Of a stretch of 64,000 bases of DNA, positions 57,204-64,000 are shown one piece after another. The notes beneath the pieces are model-generated. The model was not told the origin of the DNA, searched no databases, and saw only the letters and a list, made by a program, of their open reading frames with translations. This DNA comes from Calocera cornea HHB12733 (lineage: Eukaryota > Basidiomycota > Dacrymycetes > Dacrymycetales > Dacrymycetaceae): the NCBI GenBank assembly GCA_001632435.1, contig KV424014.1, positions 26,247-90,246 on the forward strand, in the 5' to 3' direction. Both the position numbers and the translations under genes were made by a program. Positions within the stretch are counted from its first letter, which is position 1, and each line of letters begins with the position of its first letter.

Positions 57204-59292
57204 CTAATAGTTTATAGGAACCATGGATGCATCGACTCGCTCGAGTAGATCCGGGAAACGGGGTATAACCTTCACAGGAAACGGTGCAGGCTGAACTGTC
57301 GCCCCGGTATCCACGAAATCCGTAAGCGAAGGGATGATCGCAGTCCCATCCGCATCTTTCGCAGGCTCGAGGGTGAAAGCCCACAGAATGGAAGCAATGC
57401 AGATCCAGAGAGAGTTTGTAGCAAGCGCTTTCCCGCTACAGACGCGTCTGCCGAAGCCGAAAGGAATGTAGTCGTTATGAGTGTCGGGAGCTCCGGGTTC
57501 CAGCCTGCCGTTTTCGTCTAAGAAGCGAGAGGGATCAAACTGGTCCCCGTCGCTATAGATGGAAGGATCTCGGCATATGGACCTAGAGACTGCCTTAGAA
57601 GATGTAGACAATCGTAGTGCAGAGAACATACCAAACGTTGGGAACCAAGAAAGTTCCCTTCGGAATCGCATACCCATTGCATCGAACATCCTTACTTTCG
57701 TTGAGTATGGATGACCGAAGGAACGTATAAACCCACCTCTGTGGTTACATGAGGAATTCCTGATAGGCGGCTAATAAGCTTCCACGACATGTCTTGTAGA
57801 TGGACAACATACCTAGGGGCGCCGGGGGCCTCCACCGGAGGACTTCTTTGACGATTGCTTCCACCCGAGGAAGGTCGTCAAAGTCAGAAAATGTAGGGGG
57901 ACGCCTTCCACCCCCAAGCACGGAATCCAGCTCTTTGCGGGCAGCTTCGAAGCGATCAGGGTAAAGGACCATAGCCAATGTAAAGTATCGCAAAGTGGTT
58001 GCCGTCTGGAAGGCATGAAGCACTGCTAGACGGTGGAAAAAGAGACGAACCGTCTCATTGGCAGCCAAGCTAGCGGTCGTCAGTATGTTGAAGAGCCTCT
58101 GAAATCAGGAACCACATACAATAATGCTCCAGTCAACCACGCCGCTCCATGCGCGGATGATACTGCAGCAGATCGTTCTTGGTCTCTGAGTTTTGCGGCA
58201 AAGCTAGTTCCCCATTCCTACGAAAGCTGAGATGGCTGACTTCTGATGCCCGGCTTGGAACTACCTTTGTTGTGCGAGCGGAGCTGAAGAGCCGAGTGAA
58301 TATCGCCGTCATTTCCTCGTATAGCGCGTCCGATTCTCTGTGAGTATCTCAGCCCTGGTACGGAACTAGTTTGCTTGAACTGAACTCACTTCATGAGGAA
58401 TTTGGAACGAGTGATTATGGGTTTCAGGGAGGGTACGATGTCCACTATTGATGCCCCTGGTACTGATGCCTTGAATACAGGACCAGACAGTTCATCTATT
58501 CGATGACTAGGATCTGGTCCTCCAACAGGAATAGCCGGAAATCCCCAAAGAACGCGCCATCCTATCGAAGCGGAAACGCGGTGTAGATGTTCAACCAGGG
58601 GTATATCGGGCCTACAAGCCAGTCCTTTCAATAGTGCAGTAGCTTCGTCTTCTTGTAGCGGCTGGAACGTCTTGACATCGCGAACGTTCATTCTGAACAG
58701 TGAGATCAGCTTCAAGAACCTGTCTCTTGGCATTAAACTCACTGGTCGTGGGTGGCTTTGCGCATCCACCGCCAGCTGCATGAGTCAGCCTTAATAACGT
58801 GCACCGGGATAAGTGAGACCGGAGCATACCGTTCTCCTCTGTTCAACAGCACAATCAACCACCCCTTTGTCTGGAAGTCGCAGGCCTCCATCGTTCAACT
58901 TAGTAAGATACTCATTGTTTGGTACTGGGTGCTGTGCACCTTGATAAGAGCAGGCCGATCGCTTGTAGCGCTGGAAGAGCGATCGAGAAGATCGCCGGCT
59001 ATCTTAGCGCTGTTGATGACGACAAGTGGCGACCCCAATGCCATTACCGTATAAATTGGTCCTAGTAAAGCAAGTCAGCAGACTGCAGCAGTTAAGGCAT
59101 ACCAAGAACGTCACCTTGAGTCTTTGCCCATTCCGCCAGCTGTAGAAAGAGCAAGCCTCCCGATATTTGAAGGATATTCCCGAGTACTGGGAGTCCCTTT
59201 GGTCCTGGGGGATAGCCGACGCGAGTCCGCCTGCTAGCCCAGATCAAGCTCAGGACGCAAAGAACCGAGATAATGCAGACGAGCGAGATCAT
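57204..59292 (-). CDS. Cytochrome P450, dispersed fourth copy
   Basis: Exons in transcript order: 59292-59115, 59061-58940, 58870-58830, 58775-58743, 58692-58390, 58337-58265, 58217-58120, 58069-58051, 58005-57813, 57759-57737, 57690-57632, 57582-57204, giving 506 aa. Marks: anchor, PPGPKGLPVLGN, helix C WRWMRKATHD, helix I LAANET, helix K EVLR, PERF region FDPSRF, and heme loop FGFGRRVCSG with Cys429. Exons of 33, 303, 19 and 59 nt match the array at 28-37 kb, so it is an older paralogue. It has two further introns: one after ALIK (58871-58939) and one splitting the helix-K exon after PAPLG (57760-57812). The acceptor at 58871 was picked because a nearer AG leaves the wrong frame for WRWMRK. 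No TATA box is obvious. Confidence 0.9.
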
Positions 59293-60370
59293 GCTGCGGA
59301 CTCGTAGGAATTGTACGGAGAGATCAGGGAGTTATGTAGCAGACTTGGAGAAGAGCTCGGGGGAGTCTTTGCGGGCGATCAGCCGGGGGATTGGGGTGAT
59401 TGGGCTGCGGTTCAACGACGGGCGCAGCCGCAAGTGGTCCAAGCGGACAGTTGGCACTGTTTGGTCACTCATGTACTGCGGGATACAAGGGGCCCGCTGG
59501 CCATCGGAAAAGACTGCAACGATAACGGCATCTGTGGCGTGAAAAGAGGCGCTGAAATCATGACCTGACAAGCTCACCGCAGACGATGCAGGTTGTTCGT
59601 GAAAACTTATCCGGGGGGAAGAAGGCCGCGTAATGGATGTGCACCCCGCACCACCGCCTGGGTTCCCTCATCGACTGTCTCTTGAAACCCCAAGTCATAC
59701 TTTCAGGTTACGCCGGTTCGGAGGAGGGAGCTGTTGAATCTGAGGTGGCCACCAAGGTACGTACACTGGGAAGGACGGCTGCACTCGGATGCAGTGCCTC
59801 CGGGCCTGAAAGGAAGTAAATTAGTACCTCAGGGACTGCTTCCGTTATAGTTCCTTTTTATGAGTGCCAATAAATAAGTTCCAGCGGAACTACATTTCTG
59901 CGTCCGTCCGGACCCTTGTGACAGTAAGTGCCGCGTCGCGCGAGATAAGCAACTAAGGCACTGCACTGCCACTGCACCCTTGGTGAGCGCTGTATGCGCG
60001 CCGCGTCTAAGTCCGCTCGCTCTCCTCATCGACGACGACGACTCCGACACCGTGCTCAACAGCACGTCGCCGACACTCTCCTCCCCCTAGACTTTCTCCT
60101 CCTGGCTGGCGACTATCTTCGACTCTGTGGCCGCCGGACTCAATCTTCTGCTCAAGGACCACTGTTCAAGTGGTCAACCGAGCAGAAGGGCGAGCGAGGC
60201 TTCAAGAACCACTCGGCGACCAAGTCGCGTACGCTGCATTGCAAGGACCGCTGTACGGCGGTCCAACGCGTGTAGTTTGCGTGGCTTGTGCTTGCCAGGC
60301 GACATTCTGGGCGATATCGCCGCTGTTACGCGTACTTTGCTTTGAGAAACTCTGTCTGTAAACTGTCAAC
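59293..60370. other. Divergent intergenic region
   Basis: About 1.1 kb between the fourth P450 and the proline-rich protein gene. Short frames near 59994-60361 overlap in three frames and none is convincing. Confidence 0.4.
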
Positions 60371-63215
60371 ATGCCGTCTGCGTCCTGGCTCAAAGGCTAT
60401 CGACACGGCCTGCGCTTCGAAAACCCGGCGCCGATGGATATCGAGCGGGTGCACGAGGAGCAGGAGAGGGAGAGGAGGGAGAGGGAGAACGTGGAGGCGG
60501 AGGATCTGAAGAGGCTGCATGCGTTCATGGTGAAGTGGAACGCCGAACGAGCGACCCAGGCTCAGTCAGCGCAGCCAGCGGTGCAGCGAGCGCAGGCAGC
60601 GGCTCCGGGGGAGGGGGAGGGGGAGGGGGAGGAGGAGGGGATGCAGGTGGATGCGGTGGCGGAGGAGGAGGAGGAGGGGGTGCCGATGGAGGTGGATGCG
60701 GTAGAGGGGGAGGGAGAGGAGCTGGAGGTGGGGACGGGGGTGGAGAGGAGGAAGACGAGGGGGAAGGGGAGGCCGAAGGCGAAGCCGAAGGGGAAGGGGA
60801 AGGCGAAGGCGAAGGCGAAGGCGGTGACGGCAGCGGCGAGGTTGAGGAAGCGGAAGAGGGACGACAGCCCGCCGCCCGAGGAGCCAGAGGAGCCCGAGGA
60901 GCCAGAGGAGCCGTCGTGGAGGAGTAAGTCCACATTTATCTGTACTAATTGTGATTTCAAAGCTGATCCTGTATCTAGAACGACCTCGGGCAAACTATAC
61001 CGATGCCCGGTATCATACGATCCATGACGCCGGCCGCCCCATGGCCTTTCGCTACAGCAACGAGCCGAGCTTGCTCGTCAGGTCGGCTGACTCCAAGAAC
61101 GTGCAGCCGTGGTCGGTCGAGCAGCTTGGCAACGCTGTGCTCGAGGGTGCCACGATCTTCGTGGACGACTTCACGCCGGAGCAGTGGGAGGAGGACTGGG
61201 AGGAGGTGCAGGCGCGCTATGCCCTGTGGCTGGACGGCAAGGACGAGGACGGCAAGCACGACCGCCACGAGCTCGTCTTCTGCCCTGAGGAGAACGCGCG
61301 CTGCGGCTGGGCATTCAATCAGCTTGATTGGACTGCCTTCGCCCAGCGAACAGAGCCTGCGTTTCCTCATCGCGCATTCGCCCCAGGAGTCCCCGCCAAC
61401 GCCGACAATGCGATCGTCTGGTGGGCTCCCATCACCCTGGACGTCGTACAGCGCTATGTGCTGCCAGAAGATCGGGGGCAGCCGGTCGCAGTTGGCGAAG
61501 TCGTTGAGCGCGCCGTGGACTTCGAGGCTGAGCGCTACAAGCGCCTCGAAGTACTCCACGGCGCACCCCTCTACGTCATCAACGCCTGGTGGGCGTATCT
61601 CCTCATCGAAGCTCACACGCACTTCGCCATCCTCGCCGTCAACACCGCCAACCGCGTCTCGAAGAAGTTCTTCTGGCGCGAATGGTACCCGAGCGACCTC
61701 TCGGAGCTCTGGGCATTCGATTTCGATCTCGAGCGCTACGACCTCTTTCGCCCAATGCCGTTCCAGCTCCTGCGGTGTGCCTGGCTGCGCTGCCAACGCA
61801 AAGTGCGCGATCTCATCGGCATCGGCAACTTCTTCGATGCATTCAACAACAGGACCAAGTCCTTTACTGCTGACGACCTTCCCGCCGTCAAGAACTTCAT
61901 TGGCGTCCTCCTGCCGAGATCGTTCAGCCAGAAGAAAGACCGCCAGGCGCTGCTCGACCTGTTCTTTCAGCACGGCGTACCCGTCCTCGAGCCCACTCCG
62001 CGCCACGTCGCCATGGAGAAGAATCGCAATGCGCACCAGCGATGGGCGGATGAGAATCACACACGCATGTGGGTTCTGCAGAAGCGCAAGGAGATTCTCC
62101 TAGAGCATGTTGCTCTGGGAGGAGCTCCCTTCGATGTCTACGAGAAGCTCGAGGTGGACGCCGCCCGTGATCAAGACCGGCTTCGCAGTGCCAGGCGCGC
62201 CAATCCTAAGGCGCGCTCGGACAAAAAGAAGAAGATCGAGAAGAAGAAGAAGAAGATTGAGGAGGATACGACGCTATCTCCCGAGGAGAGGCAGAAGAAG
62301 CTGGACGAGCTCCGGGTCGAGGACATCTCGAGCAAGCTACGTACTTCAATCCAGAGGCTCAACTTCCCTGGCGAAAGCAAGCTGGCAGGCGTCCTCCACT
62401 GGAGGTACAGGGGAATGCCCTCGCGAATGGGGGAAATCCCCTTCGATATCGACTACGCAGGCAAGAAGCTGGCATACGTCCTCCATCCTGAGCTCGCGCG
62501 TGAGGAGGAAGATGAGCCGGCGCCTCCTTCAGCTGCTTCTCCGCCTCCTCCTCCTCCTCCTCCTTCTCCTTCTCCGCCTCCTCCTTCAGCTCCTTCTCCG
62601 CCTCCTCCTCCTCCTCCTCCTTCTCCTTCTCCGCCTCCTCCTCAAGCTCCTCCTCCGCCTCCTCCTCCTGCACCTCCTGCACCACCTGCACCACCTCCTT
62701 CGGCAGCTCCGCCTCCTCCGCCTCCTCCAGCAGCTCACCCCCCTCCACCCCCTTCTACTGCCTCGACAGCAGAAGCTTCGCCTCCCACAAGCACGGGCTC
62801 AAGCAAGTACACGGCGGTACAGCTTGCCCAGCATTCAGCCGTCTGGTGGGATAGGCGGGCAGAGCGGGAGGCTGACAATCGGAAGAGGATGGAGGAGGAG
62901 AAGGCGAGGAAGAAGAGGCAGGAGGCGTTGAGGAACAGGCGGGAAGAGGCTATCGCACGGGGAGAGTCGCCTCCTCCAACGACGGGGGTAGGGGCCCGAG
63001 CTGCACGTATGACAGCTCCTTCTCCCCGCCCAGTCGTCGTGCGTGTCTCCGGGAGCAAGCAGAAGGATGCCGGCCTAGCCTCTTCCTCCTCGTCGACTTC
63101 GGCATCTTCTACTAACTTGGCCGCCCGGCAGCAGCCTAAAGCCGGCCCCTCCTCCTCTAATGTCGCTTATACGGACACGAGTTTCTTCTCCAGCAAGACA
63201 AAGACGCGCAAATAG
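60371..63215 (+). CDS. Large protein of unknown function with acidic, basic and polyproline segments
   Basis: Exons 60371-60923 and 60979-63215, giving 929 aa. Regions in order: MPSASWLKGYRHGLRFENP; a charged helix (HEEQERERRERENVEAEDLK); an acidic Gly/Glu stretch; a basic AT-hook-like Lys/Pro/Gly run (RGKGRPKAKPKGKGKAKAK), nucleus-like. A Trp-rich globular part follows at about 190-560 (AVLEGATIFVDDFTPEQWEE, CGWAFNQLDWTAF, KKFFWREWYPSDLSELWAFD). After it come a Lys-rich coiled coil, about 80 residues of mostly Pro (about 697-780), and a helical charged tail. I do not recognise a family; similar long multi-segment orphans occur in agaricomycetes. The single 55-nt intron has a GTAAGT donor and CTAG end. 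Function is unknown; DNA or chromatin association is only a guess from the basic run. Confidence 0.8.
62519..62760. repeat. Polyproline-coding CCT-rich repeat
   Basis: CCT/CCG-rich, degenerate repeats (CCTCCTCCTTCTCCTTCTCC-like units) coding for runs of Pro with Ser and Ala inside the large unknown protein. The reverse strand is open as Glu-rich frames, which are artefacts. Confidence 0.85.
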
Positions 63216-63535
63216 CAAGTGTCAGCTCTCATAGCTGTTCTTCCTCACTCTCATCTCTCATCTGTAAGCTGTTCATACGTGACTTACAAAAGCAAAAGCT
63301 GACTCTGATTTCAGATATCAAATGCAAAATACCGCCAAAAAATACACCTCGTCTCGGGCTAATGGTTTCTGTCTTCGGTTTTTCTCTCGTAGGTAAGTAC
63401 TTTATCACTTACTGCCATACTCTGATACTGACAGCAAGCTATAGATGATACAAAAAAGTACAATAGATGGTCTGTAAAGGTTTCGGTCTCGGTAGGTAAT
63501 AAAAGTGGTTTGGGCCACAAACTTCTCGCTCGGCG
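63216..63535. other. 3' flank of the large unknown gene
   Basis: About 0.3 kb, AT-richer, no gene. It includes several GTAAG/AG-flanked short segments near 63392-63495, so an unseen exon of a gene running off the right end is possible. Confidence 0.35.
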
Positions 63536-63835
63536 TGGAGCAATCTCCCCCTCGAGTTCCCTCTTGCAACGCCTTCACCTCACCCTCCTCCAACGCCTTC
63601 GCCTCCTCTGCCTCCCCCAGCACCTCCGCCTCCTCCAACGCCTTCACCTCCCCCGCCTCCCTCAGCACCTCCACCTCCCCCGGCTCCTTCGCCTCCCCCT
63701 CCTCCCCCTGCACCTCCGCTTCCCCCAGCACCCCCGCCCTCCGCAGCTCCTCCGCCTCCCTCAGCTCCTCCGCCTCCCCCAGCTCCCCCAGCTCCTCTGC
63801 CGAAGCCAAGCTCGCAGCACGACTTCGGCTTCTGA
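63536..63835. repeat. Second proline-coding CCT-rich block
   Basis: One + frame reads LPLEFPLATPSPHPPP and on in Pro/Ala/Ser to GFGF-type end QHDFGF and TGA at 63834. It looks like the polyproline block of the preceding gene. It may be a partial duplicate of that gene's 3' part, an exon of a gene continuing to the right, or a simple repeat. All frames on both strands are open because of the repeat, so no CDS is claimed. Confidence 0.55.
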
Positions 63836-63950
63836 TCTGTGAGTCGAAGCTCACGCCGTCAATTGACGCCCTCGAATGCGGACTTGCTGACTCGCAGACT
63901 CGCACCGGCACCAGTCCCAGTCCCAACCCCAGCCCCAGCCTCAACGGCCA

Positions 63951-64000
63951 CGGCAGCAGCAGCAGCAGCAGCAGCAACGCAACAGCAGCAGCAGCAGCAG
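63951..64000. repeat. CAG trinucleotide repeat at the window edge
   Basis: Two CAG/GCA runs interrupted by AACGCAA, reaching the last base, so the full length is unknown. It could encode polyGln, polySer or polyAla if part of a gene to the right. Confidence 0.9.

Noticed and set aside
58871..58939. Apparent frameshift in the fourth P450 upstream of helix C
   Set aside because: Using the acceptor TTCCAG at 58871 puts TKGWLIVLLNRGERWRWMRK in frame, so no mutation is needed.
60975..62060. 361-codon minus-strand frame opposite the large unknown gene, plus 366- and 274-codon frames in another + frame
   Set aside because: They are shadows produced by GC-rich codon use; they stop at the boundaries of the real exon composition and show no domain or splice structure.

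Overview
The window looks like the nuclear genome of a filamentous basidiomycete, most likely an agaricomycete. Genes are split by many short introns (about 45-70 nt) with GT-AG or occasional GC-AG ends and CTNAC-like branch sites. Housekeeping genes are GC-rich. Protein types such as Tim54, Mrp51, a Zn2Cys6 factor, GH18 chitinase and tandem P450s are fungal. The genus cannot be fixed from sequence alone. No transposon, CRISPR array, rRNA or convincing tRNA was found.

Layout, left to right. 0.7-2.3 kb: class I/II aminotransferase (+). 2.5-4.0 kb: secreted GH18 chitinase with a C-terminal chitin-binding module (-). 5.6-5.8 kb: inverted fragment of the aldose-1-epimerase gene that is complete at 6.5-7.9 kb (+). 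8.8-9.7 kb: small secreted protein (+). 10.4-15.2 kb: housekeeping block on the + strand with TIM54, a HYPK-like UBA protein and MRP51. 15.4-16.7 kb: F-box-like protein (-). 18.7-21.4 kb: membrane family-2 glycosyltransferase (-). 21.4-25.5 kb: gene-poor. 25.5-27.4 kb: F-box/LRR-like protein (-). 28.4-37.4 kb: tandem P450 array on the + strand with three full-length genes and one deleted pseudogene. 37.9-39.6 kb: arginase (+). 40.2-42.7 kb: Zn2Cys6 transcription factor (-). 42.7-49.8 kb: large gene-poor interval. 49.8-51.2 kb: Ras-like GTPase with a very long C-terminal tail (-). 55.3-56.6 kb: GCIP-like protein (-). 57.2-59.3 kb: a fourth intact P450 (-). 60.4-63.2 kb: 929-residue protein of unknown function with acidic, basic and polyproline segments (+). 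The right end is proline-coding and CAG repeat DNA.

The P450s dominate the accessory content. Exon lengths of 33, 303, 64, 19, 210 and 59 nt recur between copies, so the array grew by duplication. It now shows precise intron loss (third copy), a missing PERF arginine (third copy) and an internal deletion (pseudogene). No terpene cyclase, PKS or NRPS backbone gene lies nearby, so the array reads as an expanded detoxification or secondary-metabolism family and not a complete biosynthetic cluster. The Zn2Cys6 factor lies a few kb downstream of the array; a regulatory link is not shown by the sequence.

Gene models were spliced by hand. Exon coordinates are given in each entry, and total coding lengths were checked to be multiples of three. 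I see no clearly new multi-gene system. The most notable items are the P450 array's evolutionary states, two GC-AG introns in one chitinase gene, a 10-nt arginase exon, the inverted epimerase fragment, and a 9-mer (GCGCATATA) that recurs in introns and promoter-proximal DNA.
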